64,000 nt of DNA, taken from NCBI RefSeq assembly GCF_010686765.1, contig NZ_JAAGWF010000023.1:57934-121933 (forward strand), in the 5' to 3' direction. Position 1 is the stretch's first letter; the number at the start of each line of letters is the position of its first letter. Positions 32,545 to 41,465 of this stretch are shown here, piece after piece. Below the pieces are notes generated by a model. It did no database searches and was not told the DNA's origin. It saw only the letters and a list, made by a program, of their open reading frames with translations. The stretch is from Geodermatophilus sabuli (lineage in GTDB: Bacteria > Actinomycetota > Actinomycetes > Mycobacteriales > Geodermatophilaceae). Position numbers and translations under genes: made by a program.

Positions 32545-33057
32545 TCAGGCGGGGGTGGAGACGCCCACCCCGCCGCGGGTCTGCGCGCCGTAGCGGGTCA
32601 TCTCACCGTCGAGGTCGAGCGGGCCGGTCATCGTGGCTCCCTCCATGAGCTCCGGCGTGACGAACTGCGCCGGCAGCAGCCAGGAGACCTCGAACTCCAG
32701 GCCGTCGGGGTCGTGGGCGTAGAGGGCCTTCGTGGTCACGTGGTCCGACGCCCCCACGAGCGCACCGGCCTGCACGAGCGCGTCGCGGATCCGGGCCAGC
32801 TCGGCGAGGGTGTCGACCTCCCAAGCCAGGTGGTAGAGCCCGACCGTGCGGCGGCCCGCCTCCGAGGCGCCCGCCCCCGCGCCGATCTGGAACAGCCCGA
32901 GGTCGTGGTCGTTGGTCGACCCCTCCGCCTGCAGGAACACCGCCGCACCGGGGATCTCCATCTTCGCGCGGAAGCCCAGGACGTCGCGGTAGAACGCGTG
33001 GCTGCGGGCGACGTCACGGACGTAGAGGACGGCGTGGTTGAGGCGCTGGACGGGCAT
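32545..33057 (-). CDS. VOC-family (glyoxalase/dioxygenase-like) protein
   Basis: 170 residues. The N-terminal half, R-L-N-H-A-V-L-Y-V-R-D-V-x-R-S-x-A-F-Y-R-D-V-L-G-F, is a clear vicinal-oxygen-chelate module, and the second half has Y-H-L-A-W-E-V and D-P-D-G-L-E-F-E, giving the His/Glu metal ligands. Members include glyoxalases, extradiol dioxygenases and fosfomycin-type resistance proteins; the substrate is not evident. AGGAG precedes the ATG. It is divergent from the Nramp gene. Confidence 0.82.
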   Translation of the reverse strand: MPVQRLNHAVLYVRDVARSHAFYRDVLGFRAKMEIPGAAVFLQAEGSTNDHDLGLFQIGAGAGASEAGRRTVGLYHLAWEVDTLAELARIRDALVQAGALVGASDHVTTKALYAHDPDGLEFEVSWLLPAQFVTPELMEGATMTGPLDLDGEMTRYGAQTRGGVGVSTPA

Positions 33058-33106
33058 GGCGGGCTCCTGCTCCGGTGCGGGTACGCCAGCAGTGTGCGCC
33101 GCAGTG

Positions 33107-33120
33107 CTTGACAGTTCAAG
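33107..33120. promoter_or_regulatory. CTTGA-N4-TCAAG inverted repeat in the VOC/Nramp gap
   Basis: The 14-base element CTTGACAGTTCAAG has five-base inverted arms and lies 50 bases upstream of the VOC gene. It includes a TTGACA -35-like hexamer on the plus strand. It may be an operator for a regulator encoded elsewhere. Nothing else was recognised in the 212-base divergent gap. Confidence 0.35.
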
Positions 33121-33269
33121 GACTGCGCGGCCGAGCCTGGCGCCGTCCCCCTCCGGAAGGGCAGCCTCAGCTTGGCCCTCGGGGGCCACAGCACGGCCCG
33201 GACGTGTCACCCCGGCCGGGCACGACGAGGAGCGACCGCCCACCCGCTCCGTCGCCCTGCGAGGCCGCC

Positions 33270-34562
33270 GTGTACCTGTCGAAGACCGAGGCCGCCGTCC
33301 TCCCGACCACCCTGGTCGGCACTCCGAGACGTGCTCCGGAGCCGGCGGGACGGCGGCGGATCTGGCCGCTGCTGGGCCCGGCCTTCGTGGCCGCGGTGGC
33401 CTACGTCGACCCGGGCAACTTCGCCACCAACTTCTCCGGCGGTGCCGCGTTCGGCTACACGCTGCTGTGGGTCATCGTCGCGGCGAACCTGATGGCGATG
33501 CTCATCCAGTCGCTGACCGCGAAGCTGGGCCTGGCCACCGGCCGTGACCTGGCCACGCTCTGCCGGGAGCGGCTGCCCCGCCCGGTCACCTGGGGCCTGT
33601 GGGTGCAGGCCGAGGCGGTCGCCATCGCCACCGACCTGGCCGAGATCGTCGGCGGAGCGGTCGCGCTCAACCTGCTCTTCGGCGTCCCGCTGCCCATCGG
33701 GGGGCTGATCACCGCCGTCGTCGCCTTCCTGCTCCTCGGCGCGCAGTCCCGCGGTCACCGGCCCTTCGAGCGGGTGATCACCGGTCTGCTGCTGGTGATC
33801 GGGCTGGGCTTCGGCTACACGCTGGTCGGCTCGGGGGTGGACCTGGGTGGGATGGCCGGTGGCATGGTGCCCTCCTTCGACGGCCCGGAGAGCCTGGTGC
33901 TCGCGACCGGCATCCTGGGCGCGACGGTCATGCCGCACGTCATCTACGTGCACTCGGCCCTGACCCCCGGCCGGTACGGCGACTCCGTCACCGCCGGGCG
34001 CACCGCCGCGGGCCGCGGCCGGCTGCTCAAGGCCCAGCGGCTCGACGTCCTGCTGGCCATGGGGCTGGCCGGGCTGGTCAACGCGGCCATGCTCGTGATC
34101 GCCGCGCAGCTGTTCACCGGGTCCGACGACGCCGGCACGCTGGAGGGCGTGCACGCCGGGCTGGGTGACCAGCTGGGCTCCGGTGCCGCGATCGCCTTCG
34201 CCCTCGCCCTGCTGGCGTCGGGGTTCGCCTCCTCCTCGGTCGGCACGCACGCCGGCCAGGTGGTCATGGCCGGGTTCCTCCGCCGGCACATCCCGGTGCT
34301 GGCCCGCCGGCTGATCACCCTGGCCCCGGCCCTGGCCGTGCTGGTCCTCGGCGGGGACCCGACGACCGCGCTGGTGTGGTCGCAGGTCGTGCTGTCCTTC
34401 GGCATCCCGTTCGCCCTCGTGCCGCTGCTGTGGCTGACCGCCAGCCGGGACCTCATGGGCGGCTGGGTCAACCGGCGGGTCACCACGATCGCCGGCTCCG
34501 TCGTCGCCGCGCTGATCATCGGCCTCAACGGCCACCTGCTGCTGGGCTTCGTCCTCGGCTGA
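33270..34562 (+). CDS. mntH: Nramp-family divalent metal transporter
   Basis: 430 residues with about eleven membrane segments. The TM1 metal-site motif A-Y-V-D-P-G-N-F-A-T-N and the TM6 motif M-P-H-V-I-Y-V-H-S are both intact; these carry the Asp, Asn and Met/His that bind Mn(II). It imports manganese or iron with protons across the cytoplasmic membrane. The GTG start at 33270 begins the family-type N-terminal tail. No Mn riboswitch or clear MntR box was found upstream. It converges on thiD with a shared hairpin between. Confidence 0.92.
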   Translation: MYLSKTEAAVLPTTLVGTPRRAPEPAGRRRIWPLLGPAFVAAVAYVDPGNFATNFSGGAAFGYTLLWVIVAANLMAMLIQSLTAKLGLATGRDLATLCRERLPRPVTWGLWVQAEAVAIATDLAEIVGGAVALNLLFGVPLPIGGLITAVVAFLLLGAQSRGHRPFERVITGLLLVIGLGFGYTLVGSGVDLGGMAGGMVPSFDGPESLVLATGILGATVMPHVIYVHSALTPGRYGDSVTAGRTAAGRGRLLKAQRLDVLLAMGLAGLVNAAMLVIAAQLFTGSDDAGTLEGVHAGLGDQLGSGAAIAFALALLASGFASSSVGTHAGQVVMAGFLRRHIPVLARRLITLAPALAVLVLGGDPTTALVWSQVVLSFGIPFALVPLLWLTASRDLMGGWVNRRVTTIAGSVVAALIIGLNGHLLLGFVLG

Positions 34563-34572
34563 GCACCGTCGT

Positions 34573-34600
34573 CCTGGGCTCTTCCGCGGACGAGCCCGGG
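34573..34600. terminator. Bidirectional terminator hairpin
   Basis: CCTGGGCTC and GAGCCCGGG pair (one G-T) around a 10-base loop, between the convergent mntH and thiD stops. Confidence 0.55.
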
Positions 34601-34618
34601 TGGGGACGGCGGCAGGGG

Positions 34619-35440
34619 TCAGGCGGGCCACCAGCCGGCGAAGTGGTGCACCGGCCCGTGTCCCGACCCGACCCCCAGCGACTCCCCCGCCACCAGCGCC
34701 GCCTGCAGGTAGTCGCGGGCCGCCTCCACCGGCGGCGCCCAGTCCGCCGGTGCACCGGCCCGGTCGCGGGCGACCAGCGCCGCGATCGCCGAGGACAGCG
34801 TGCAGCCGGTGCCGTGGGTGGCCGTGGTCGTCACCCGCGGCCGGCGGGTCCGCACCACCCCCGCGGCGGTGGCCAGGACGTCGACGCTCTCCTCCCCACC
34901 GAGGTGCCCGCCCTTGAGCAGCACCGCACCGGGCCCCAGCGCCAGCAGCGCGGTCGCCTGATCCGGCAGCTCCTCGGCCCGGGTGGCCGGCGCGACGTCC
35001 AGCAGCGCCGCGGCCTCGGGCACGTTCGGGGTGACCAGGTCGGTGACCGGCAGCAGCACGCTGCGGACGGCGTCCACCGCGTCCTCGCCGATCAGCCGGT
35101 CGCCGCTGGTCGCCACCATCACCGGGTCGCAGACCACCGCGCCACCGGGCCGGTCGGCCAGCACGCGGGCGACCTCGCGCACCACGTCCGCCGAGCCGAG
35201 CATGCCGAGCTTGGTCGCGTGCACGGCCACGTCGTCGAACAGCGTGCGCAGCTGCTCGCCGACGAACTCCGCCGGCACCGGGTGGACACCGGTCACCCCG
35301 CGGGTGTTCTGCGCGGTCAGCGCGGTGAGCACCGACGTGCCGAAGACGCCCAGCGCGCTGAAGGTCTTCAGGTCGGCCTGGATGCCGGCGCCGCCGCTCG
35401 GGTCGCTGCCGGCCACGGTCAGGGCCACCGCCGCAGTCAC
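34619..35440 (-). CDS. thiD: Hydroxymethylpyrimidine (phosphate) kinase
   Basis: 273 residues. It phosphorylates HMP and HMP-P for thiamine synthesis. N-terminal [15 protein letters not shown] and the ribokinase-fold anion hole [10 protein letters not shown] near residue 215, with D-P-V-M-V-A-T-S-G as substrate loop, are diagnostic. The GTG start overlaps the stop of thiE by four bases, so it is the last gene of the riboswitch-controlled thiM-thiE-thiD operon. Confidence 0.94.
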   Translation of the reverse strand: MTAAVALTVAGSDPSGGAGIQADLKTFSALGVFGTSVLTALTAQNTRGVTGVHPVPAEFVGEQLRTLFDDVAVHATKLGMLGSADVVREVARVLADRPGGAVVCDPVMVATSGDRLIGEDAVDAVRSVLLPVTDLVTPNVPEAAALLDVAPATRAEELPDQATALLALGPGAVLLKGGHLGGEESVDVLATAAGVVRTRRPRVTTTATHGTGCTLSSAIAALVARDRAGAPADWAPPVEAARDYLQAALVAGESLGVGSGHGPVHHFAGWWPA

Positions 35441-36093
35441 GTGCGCACCAGCTCCAGGGCGGCCCGCAAGGACCGCGCGGCGGCCGCCGGATCGGGCGCC
35501 GCGCAGACGTCGGACACCACGCAGATGCCGTCCACCCCGGTCGCCGCCACCGCGGCGGCGTTGCGGGCGGAGATGCCGCCGATCGCCACCGCCAGCAACC
35601 CGCCGTCCCGCGCGGCCGCAGCCAGCGTGCGGACGCCGTCGAGCCCGAGGCCGGGGCCGGCGTCGGGCTTGGTCGGGGTCGCCCAGACCGGGCTCAGCCC
35701 CACCAGGTCGACCGTGCCCGACGGCAGGGCCCGCACCGCGGCGAGGTCGGCGGCCCCGGTCACCGACACCCCGACCAGCGGCCCCGGCCCGAGCAGCGCC
35801 CGCACCTCGGCGGCGGGCAGGTCCTCCTGCCCCACGTGCACGTCGGCGCCGGTCAGGAGGGCGACGTCCACGGCGTCGTTCACCACCACCCGCACGTCGG
35901 GCCGGTCGGCGAGCACGGCCTGGACGGCGCGGGTGAGGGCCAGCAGGTCGCGGCGGCTCGCCGTCTTGTCCCGCACCTGGACGGCGGTCACGCCACCGGC
36001 GACCGCGGCGGCCACGACGTCCGGCACCGACCGGGGCGCGCACAGCGCGGTGTCGGTCACCAGGTACAGCCGCGGGTCGAACCCGGCCCTCAT
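35437..36093 (-). CDS. thiE: Thiamine-phosphate synthase
   Basis: 218 residues, TIM barrel. It joins HMP-PP to the thiazole phosphate. The key strands are all there: V-Q-V-R-D-K (pyrophosphate lysine), V-V-N-D-A-V-D-V-A and [10 protein letters not shown] (metal and substrate), [11 protein letters not shown], and A-I-G-G-I-S. Of three ThiE-like genes in the window, this one has the most complete set. It overlaps thiM at the start and thiD at the stop. Confidence 0.92.
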   Translation of the reverse strand: MRAGFDPRLYLVTDTALCAPRSVPDVVAAAVAGGVTAVQVRDKTASRRDLLALTRAVQAVLADRPDVRVVVNDAVDVALLTGADVHVGQEDLPAAEVRALLGPGPLVGVSVTGAADLAAVRALPSGTVDLVGLSPVWATPTKPDAGPGLGLDGVRTLAAAARDGGLLAVAIGGISARNAAAVAATGVDGICVVSDVCAAPDPAAAARSLRAALELVRT

Positions 36094-36884
36094 GAGGTCC
36101 GCACGTCGGCCTCGCCCAGGGCGTCGCCGTCCAGCGCGTCCAGGGCGTCGAGCCACTGGGCGGCGAACGTCCCCGGCCCGTCGGCGAGGTCGGCGGCGAT
36201 CTCCGCGGCCAGCGCCACGTGCGCGTGCGCGGCGACCGCGCCGCCGAGCGCGTCGCCGGTGGCCGCGACGTAGGCGGCGACCAGCGCGCCGAGCGCGCAG
36301 CCGGCCCCCGTGGTCCGGGTCAGCAGCACCGACCCACCGCCGATCCGCACGGTGCGGGTGCCGTCGGTGACGACGTCGACCTCGCCGCTGACGGCGACCA
36401 CGCCGCCGGTGCGGGTGGCGAGCTCCTCGGCGGCGGCCAGCGCGTCGTCCGCCGTCGCGGTGCTGTCCACCCCACGCCCGCCGGACCCGGCGCCGGCCAG
36501 CGCCAGCACCTCCGAGGCGTTGCCGCGCACCACGGTCGGGCGCAGCGCGACCAGCTCGCCGGCCAGGTCGGTGCGGAAGCGCAGCCCGCCGACGGCGACC
36601 GGGTCCAGGACCCAGGGGGTGCCCACCTCCCCGGCCGCGCGCGCGGCGATCCGCATCGCCTCGGCCGTGCGGGCGTGCACGGTGCCCACGTTGACCAGCA
36701 CCGCGGAGGCGACCGCGGCGAACTCGCCGGCCTCCTCGGGGGCGTCCACCATGGCCGGCGCGGCGCCGACAGCGAGCAACACGTTCGCGGTGAGCGTCTG
36801 GACGACGGTGTTGGTCAGGCAGTGCACCAGCGGTGCTGAGTCGCGCAGCGCCGTCCGGGCCGCGCGGAGCTGATCGGCATCCAC
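36090..36884 (-). CDS. thiM: Hydroxyethylthiazole kinase
   Basis: 264 residues. It phosphorylates salvaged hydroxyethylthiazole. Blocks seen: [15 protein letters not shown] near residue 25, W-V-L-D-P-V-A-V-G, and [10 protein letters not shown] as the phosphate-binding loop near residue 195. The GTG at 36884 was chosen since the open frame to 36956 reads through the TPP riboswitch, whose 3' side includes the GAAGGGA that probably acts as ribosome-binding site. First gene of the thiM-thiE-thiD operon. Confidence 0.92.
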   Translation of the reverse strand: MDADQLRAARTALRDSAPLVHCLTNTVVQTLTANVLLAVGAAPAMVDAPEEAGEFAAVASAVLVNVGTVHARTAEAMRIAARAAGEVGTPWVLDPVAVGGLRFRTDLAGELVALRPTVVRGNASEVLALAGAGSGGRGVDSTATADDALAAAEELATRTGGVVAVSGEVDVVTDGTRTVRIGGGSVLLTRTTGAGCALGALVAAYVAATGDALGGAVAAHAHVALAAEIAADLADGPGTFAAQWLDALDALDGDALGEADVRTS

Positions 36885-36888
36885 GGCG

Positions 36889-36966
36889 TGACATCCCTTC
36901 GCCAGCATGACCTGGGCAGGTTCGACGGGTGTGTTCTCAGTCCGGCGGGCGGACACCCCGTGTCGC
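36889..36966 (-). promoter_or_regulatory. TPP riboswitch upstream of thiM
   Basis: Read on the minus strand it has the THI-box order: an ACGGGGUGU 5' strand, the conserved CUGAGA, an ACCCGUCGAACCUG segment, then AUGCUGGCGAAGGGA. Short P1 arms GACA and UGUC close the aptamer. The GAAGGGA lies next to the thiM start, so thiamine pyrophosphate binding probably hides the ribosome-binding site and stops translation. Confidence 0.93.
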
Positions 36967-37004
36967 CGGTCAGGGTAACCACCACCCGGCGGGAGACCGC
37001 GGGC

Positions 37005-37625
37005 TCAGCCCCGCCAGGCCGCGTCGAAGAAGGCGAGCTCCAGGGTCATCGCCCGCCGGTAGGCCCGGGCGACGCCGGGGCCGTCGTCCGCGTGCCGGTC
37101 CAGCAGCAGCTCCAACCTGACAGCGAGCTCCTCGAACGCGGGGTCGGCGTAGGCGGTCACCCAGTCCACGTACGGCCCGGCCGACCGCCCGGCGAGCGAC
37201 CGGCCCAGGAACGCGTAGAGCCGCATGCACGGCGTCATGGCCGCGCAGAGCACGCCGGGGCCCTCCAGCGAGGCGGTGGCCAGCAGGAAGTCGGTGTAGG
37301 CCAGCGTCGCCGGCACCGGCTCGACGGCGGCCAGGTCGATCCCCTCCCGGCGCGCGTAGCCGTCGTGCAGCCGCAGCTCCTCCCGCACGCCGGCGAGCAG
37401 GTCGGCGAACGCCTCCAGCGTCGGGCGGTCGGAGCTGCGGGCGAGCCCCAGCGCGTAGGCGCGGGCGAACGCCTCGAGGAAGAACGCGTCCTGCGCGACG
37501 TACCCGGTGAACCGCTCGCGCGGCAGCGTGCCGTCGGCGATCCCCGCGACGAACGGGGAGGTCAGCGCCGCGTTCGCGAGATCGGCGTTGGCCGCCCAGA
37601 GCCGGGCGGCCGGACCCGTGGTCAC
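37005..37625 (-). CDS. tenA: TenA-family aminopyrimidine aminohydrolase (Cys type)
   Basis: 206 residues, all helical. It salvages HMP from degraded thiamine by hydrolysing aminomethyl-aminopyrimidine. Asp46 (V-A-Q-D), nucleophile Cys133 (M-T-P-C-M-R) and a C-terminal Glu196 (T-L-E-L-A-F-F-D-A-A-W) match the catalytic set of TenA_C enzymes. The GTG overlaps the stop of the upstream TenA-like gene by four bases, so the pair is co-translated. About 120 bases separate it from thiM, holding that gene's riboswitch. Confidence 0.87.
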   Translation of the reverse strand: MTTGPAARLWAANADLANAALTSPFVAGIADGTLPRERFTGYVAQDAFFLEAFARAYALGLARSSDRPTLEAFADLLAGVREELRLHDGYARREGIDLAAVEPVPATLAYTDFLLATASLEGPGVLCAAMTPCMRLYAFLGRSLAGRSAGPYVDWVTAYADPAFEELAVRLELLLDRHADDGPGVARAYRRAMTLELAFFDAAWRG

Positions 37626-38215
37626 GGCGCGGCTCCGGTCATGTCCCAGAACGCCGTCTCGGCGGCGACCACCTCGAGGAACACCGCGTCGTCCGCTCCG
37701 CCGGCCGCGTCGGCCGCCGTCTCGAGCCCGGCGACGTAGCCGGCGAAGCCGGGCACCGTCCAGTGCTCGACGAACTCGCGGAAGGCCGGCGCGCCGGGCC
37801 GCGCGCCCGACCAGGCGTCGAGGTAGGTCCGCTCGATCGTCCACAGGGCGGTGAGCGCGGTCGGGACGTCGGCGGCGTCGAGCCGGTCGAGCAGCGCGGT
37901 GTAGGCCGTGGTGGCGGGCAGGGCGGGTGCGCCGAGGTCCAGGCCGCGGACGGCCGCCCGCTCCTCGAACCAGGCCAGCTCCTCGACCAGCGCGACCGCT
38001 CCGCCGGCCAGCACCGCCTGCGCCGGCCGGGGCGCCCGGGCCAGCAGCCGCGCTTGGAAGCGCAGCAGGTCGGCCACGAAGCGGGCGTCCTGCACGAGCC
38101 AGGTGTCGAAGGCCGCGGCCGTCGTCGTGCCGTCGCGGACGCCGTCGAGGAACGGGTGGCGGGTCGCCCGGCGCCAGGCCTCGGCGTGGCGTTCGAGCAG
38201 CTCGGCGACCGGCAC
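37622..38215 (-). CDS. TenA-family protein, likely Glu type (TenA_E)
   Basis: 197 residues with the TenA helical fold: L-V-Q-D-A-R-F near residue 41 supplies the conserved Asp43, and the C-terminal V-A-A-E-T-A-F-W-D-M-T gives the conserved acid. At the position of the TenA cysteine the helix reads L-W-T-I-E128-R-T-Y-L, so it lacks the nucleophile Cys and fits the TenA_E subfamily, which may work on a formylated or amidated pyrimidine. It is the first gene of a two-gene unit, divergent from the CytX-like permease. A TACAGT hexamer seven bases upstream may give a leaderless transcript. Confidence 0.8.
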   Translation of the reverse strand: MPVAELLERHAEAWRRATRHPFLDGVRDGTTTAAAFDTWLVQDARFVADLLRFQARLLARAPRPAQAVLAGGAVALVEELAWFEERAAVRGLDLGAPALPATTAYTALLDRLDAADVPTALTALWTIERTYLDAWSGARPGAPAFREFVEHWTVPGFAGYVAGLETAADAAGGADDAVFLEVVAAETAFWDMTGAAP

Positions 38216-38222
38216 GGCGGGA

Positions 38223-38243
38223 ACTGTACGAGGTGGTTATGGT
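38223..38243. promoter_or_regulatory. Divergent promoter region, TenA pair / CytX
   Basis: On the minus strand TACAGT (38228-38223) lies seven bases before the TenA_E GTG. On the plus strand TATGGT (38238-38243) lies about 25 bases before the TPP aptamer. Both match TANNNT; -35 elements are unclear. Confidence 0.35.
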
Positions 38244-38268
38244 GGCGGCGTCACGGCTCTGGTGCCGT

Positions 38269-38357
38269 GTGCGGGAGCTCGGGCGACCGGGCTGAGAGGG
38301 CGGCTGGACGCGCCGCCGACCGTCGGAACCTGTCCGGGTAATGCCGGCGTAGGGAGC
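38269..38357 (+). promoter_or_regulatory. TPP riboswitch upstream of the CytX-like permease
   Basis: GCGGGAGCTC, then GGGCTGAGAGGG, a GGCGG/CCGCC variable stem, ACCGTCGGAACCTG, and GGGTAATGCCGGCGTAGGGAG follow the THI-box consensus in order. The final AGGGAG is six bases from the TTG start and is probably the ribosome-binding site, so TPP would block translation of the permease and perhaps the whole thiE2-thiO-thiS-thiG run. Confidence 0.94.
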
Positions 38358-38362
38358 CTCTC

Positions 38363-39712
38363 TTGAGCACGTCGGACACCGCCACCACCTCGGCCCCCTC
38401 CGCGGACGCGCCGCTCACCCTCACCGCGCCGCCCCCCGCGACCCTCGGCCTGCGGGACTCCCTGGGGCTGTGGGGCAACCTCGGCGTCAGCCTGCTGCTG
38501 CCGGTGGCCGCGGTCTTCGTCGTGCTGCCCGGCCGCTCGCTCGCGGCCACCCTCGGCGCGATCGTGGTCGGGGCGGTGATCGGCGCGGTGCTGCTCGGGC
38601 TGGGGGCCGCCGCGGGGGCGCGGGAACGCGTCCCCGGCATGGTGTTGCTGCGCGGCCTGCTCGGCCGCCGGACGTCGTACCTGCCGACGGCGCTGAACCT
38701 CGTGCAGTGCGTCGGCTGGGCCACCTTCGAGATCGTCATCATCGCCGAGGCCGCCTCGCGCGTGCTGGACGCGCCGCGCTGGCCGTTCGTGCTGGCCGCC
38801 GGCGTCCTCGCCACCGCCATGGCGCTGCGCCCGCTGGGGGTCGTCCGGCTGCTCGCCCGGTACGCCGTGTGGGCGGCCCTGCTCGCGATCGGCTACCTGT
38901 ACGTGCAGGTGCTGGCCGAGCCGCTGCCGCCCCTGGAGGGCGGCGGGGCGACGTCGTTCTGGACGGCGGCCGACATCGTGATCGCGCTGCCGGTCTCCTG
39001 GTTCCCCCTCGTCGCGGACTACACCCGGCACGTGCGCAGCGGCCGCGCGGCGTTCGTCGGGGCCTCGGTCGGCTACGGGCTGGCCACTGTCGCGATGTTC
39101 ACCCTGGGGGTGCTCGCGCTGGCCGCGTACGGGAGCACGGGTCTCGACGTGATCGACGCGCTGCTGCTGGTGCCGCTGGGCGCCGTGGCCGTGCTGGTGC
39201 TGGTCTCCGTGGAGCTGGACGAGGCCTTCGCGAACGTCTACTCCACCGCGGTGTCGGCGCAGAACGTCGTCGCGCGGCTGGACCGGCGGGTGCTCGCGGT
39301 CGTCGTCGGGGTGCTCGCCACCGGCCTGGCGCTGTCGTTCGACATCGCCGCGTACGAGCCGTTCCTCTTCCTCATCGGCGCGGTGTTCGTCCCCCTCATC
39401 GGCGTCTTCGTGGTCGCCTACTGGTCGACCCCGCGCGGCGGGTGGGACACCTCGGACACCGCACCGGCGCGGCTGCTGTTCCTGCTGCCCTGGGCCGCCG
39501 GTTTCCTCGCCTACCAGCTGACGCTGCCCACCTTCTTCGCCGGCCCGGGGGCGGGCTGGACGGCGTGGTGGGGCGCGCGCCAGGCCGACCTGGGCATCGA
39601 CCCCGGCAACGGTTGGTCGGCCTCGCTGGTGAGCCTCGGCGTCGCCGCCGTCCTCACCGTGCCGCTGGTGCTGCCCGCCCTCGTGCGCCGGCGCCGGGCG
39701 GTCCGCCCGTGA
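38363..39712 (+). CDS. cytX: NCS1-type hydroxymethylpyrimidine permease (CytX-like)
   Basis: 449 residues, about twelve membrane helices. L-G-L-W-G-N-L-G-V-S-L-L-L-P and the later W-F-P-L-V-A-D-Y-T-R-H-V block are typical of the CytX branch of NCS1 transporters, which import HMP or related thiamine precursors. Control by a TPP riboswitch strongly supports that substrate class. The start is a rare TTG, placed just after the aptamer's AGGGAG; no ATG or GTG fits. The stop overlaps thiE2 by four bases. Confidence 0.87.
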   Translation: MSTSDTATTSAPSADAPLTLTAPPPATLGLRDSLGLWGNLGVSLLLPVAAVFVVLPGRSLAATLGAIVVGAVIGAVLLGLGAAAGARERVPGMVLLRGLLGRRTSYLPTALNLVQCVGWATFEIVIIAEAASRVLDAPRWPFVLAAGVLATAMALRPLGVVRLLARYAVWAALLAIGYLYVQVLAEPLPPLEGGGATSFWTAADIVIALPVSWFPLVADYTRHVRSGRAAFVGASVGYGLATVAMFTLGVLALAAYGSTGLDVIDALLLVPLGAVAVLVLVSVELDEAFANVYSTAVSAQNVVARLDRRVLAVVVGVLATGLALSFDIAAYEPFLFLIGAVFVPLIGVFVVAYWSTPRGGWDTSDTAPARLLFLLPWAAGFLAYQLTLPTFFAGPGAGWTAWWGARQADLGIDPGNGWSASLVSLGVAAVLTVPLVLPALVRRRRAVRP

Positions 39713-40335
39713 CCCCACGCCTCGGCGGGCTGCACGTCCTCACCGACGCGCGCGGCGGGCCGCGGGCGCTGGCCGCCGTCGGCGCGGCTGTGGCCGCCGG
39801 GGCGCCGGTCGTGCAGGTCCGCGTGAAGGACTGCACCGACCGCACGCTGTACGACTTCGCCCGCCAGGTGGTGGAGATCTGCGCCCCCGCGGGGGTGACC
39901 TGCCTGGTCGACGACCGCGTCGACGTCGCCCTCGCCGTCGGTGCGGCCGGGACGCACCTGGGGGCGGCGGACCTGCCGGTGGCCGCGGCCCGGCGCCTCG
40001 CCGGTCCCGGGCACCTCATCGGCGGGACGGCCCGCGACGCCGAGCAGGGCCGCCGGCTGGTGGCCGAGGGGGCCGACTACCTCGGCGTCGGCCCGGCGTA
40101 CCCGACGACGACGAAGTCCGGGCTGCCGGACGCCATCGGCCCGGCCGGCGTGGGCGCGGTGGCCGCGGCCGTCGCCGTGCCCGTCGTGGCGATCGGCGGG
40201 ATCACCGTCGACCGGGTCCCCGCCCTGCTCGCCGCGGGCGCGGCCGGGGTGGCGGTGGTCGGGGCGGTCTCCGCGGCCGCCGACCCGGGAGCCGCCACCC
40301 GCGCGCTGCTGCGGGCGCTCGAGGGCAGCGGATGA
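39709..40335 (+). CDS. thiE: Thiamine-phosphate synthase (second copy)
   Basis: 208 residues. It has V-Q-V-R-V-K-D, V-D-D-R-V-D-V-A, G-T-H-L-G-A-A-D-L, G-V-G-P-A-Y-P-T-T-T-K and V-A-I-G-G-I, so substrate and pyrophosphate residues of ThiE are largely kept, but the V-R-V-K-D and G-G-T-A-R-D segments differ from the copy at 35437. It lies between the permease and thiO with four-base overlaps on both sides. It could be the synthase used when the thiazole is made de novo. Confidence 0.85.
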   Translation: MTPRLGGLHVLTDARGGPRALAAVGAAVAAGAPVVQVRVKDCTDRTLYDFARQVVEICAPAGVTCLVDDRVDVALAVGAAGTHLGAADLPVAAARRLAGPGHLIGGTARDAEQGRRLVAEGADYLGVGPAYPTTTKSGLPDAIGPAGVGAVAAAVAVPVVAIGGITVDRVPALLAAGAAGVAVVGAVSAAADPGAATRALLRALEGSG

Positions 40336-41465
40336 CCGCCGACGTGGTGGTCGCCGGAGGCGGGCTGATCGGGTTGTCGACCGCCTGGCGAGCGGCACAG
40401 CGGGGGCTGTCGGTGACCGTCGTGGACGACGCGGCCGGGTCCGGCGCCTCCGCGGCCGCGGCCGGGATGCTGGCCCCGGTCACCGAGGCCGGCTACGCCG
40501 AGGAGCCCCTGCTGCGGCTGGGGCTGGCGTCGCTGCAGCGCTGGCCGGGCTTCGCCGCCGACGTGGAACGGGCCAGCGGGCTGCCGGTGGGGCTGCGCAC
40601 GGCCGGGACGCTGGTGGTCGGGTTCGACGACGACGACGTGCGGGAGCTCGACGCGCTGCACGCCTTCCAGCGTGAGCTGGGCCTGGCGGCCGAGCGGTTG
40701 ACGCCGCGGGCCACCCGGGCGCGGGAGCCCTCGCTGACGCCTCGGGTCCGGGGCGGGCTGTTCGTCGCCGGCGACCACTCGGTCGACGGCCGGGCCCTGC
40801 ACGCCGCGCTCCTCGTCGCCGCGCGGGCGGCCGGGGTGGCGGTGGTACCCGCCCGGGTCGCCGCCCTCCTGGTCGACGGCGGACGGGCAGCGGGCGTGGG
40901 ACTGGCCGGCGGCGGCGAGGTCCCGGCCGGCGCCGTCGTCCTCGCGCTCGGGGCGCACAGCGCCGGGCTGCCCGGCGTCCCCCCGCTGCCCGTCCGGCCG
41001 GTGAAGGGGCAGATCCTGCGGCTGGCCGGCGCCGCGGGGCTGCTCGAGGGGACCGTCCGCGCCCTGGTCCGCGGCCGGCACGTCTACCTGGTGCCCTACG
41101 CCGGGGACCGGCTGGTCGTCGGGGCGACCACCGAGGACCGCGGCTTCGACGCGACCGTCACCGCAGGGGCCGTGCACGAGCTGCTGCACGACGCCATCGA
41201 GGTCGTGCCGGGAGTGAGCGAGCTGGAGCTGGCCGAGACCCTGGCCCGCTGGCGACCCGGCACGGCGGACAACGCGCCGCTGCTCGGGCCCTCCGGCCTG
41301 CCGGGCCTCGTGCTGGCCACCGGCCACCACCGCAACGGCGTGCTGCTCACCCCGGTGACCGCCGAGGTCGTCACCGAGTTCCTGGTCACCGGCGAGCTGC
41401 CCGCGCTCGCCGCTCCGTTCACCGCCGACCGATCGGCGCCCGACCCGATGAGGAGCCGTTCCTGA
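40332..41465 (+). CDS. thiO: Glycine oxidase
   Basis: 377 residues. The FAD dinucleotide motif (V-V-A-G-G-G-L-I-G-L-S-T-A-W) is at the N-terminus; A-A-A-G-M-L-A-P and the C-terminal T-G-H-H-R-N-G-V-L-L-T-P are ThiO/DAO marks. It oxidises glycine to the imine used by ThiG for the thiazole ring, an aerobic substitute for ThiH. Overlaps thiE2 at the start and thiS at the stop. Confidence 0.94.
   Translation: MTADVVVAGGGLIGLSTAWRAAQRGLSVTVVDDAAGSGASAAAAGMLAPVTEAGYAEEPLLRLGLASLQRWPGFAADVERASGLPVGLRTAGTLVVGFDDDDVRELDALHAFQRELGLAAERLTPRATRAREPSLTPRVRGGLFVAGDHSVDGRALHAALLVAARAAGVAVVPARVAALLVDGGRAAGVGLAGGGEVPAGAVVLALGAHSAGLPGVPPLPVRPVKGQILRLAGAAGLLEGTVRALVRGRHVYLVPYAGDRLVVGATTEDRGFDATVTAGAVHELLHDAIEVVPGVSELELAETLARWRPGTADNAPLLGPSGLPGLVLATGHHRNGVLLTPVTAEVVTEFLVTGELPALAAPFTADRSAPDPMRSRS

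Noticed and set aside
33058..33269. Manganese riboswitch before mntH
   Set aside because: The conserved yybP-ykoY aptamer sequences could not be found in the leader.
36885..36956. An upstream ATG giving a longer ThiM
   Set aside because: The extra codons lie within the TPP riboswitch aptamer, so they are leader RNA, and ThiM family length fits the GTG at 36884.
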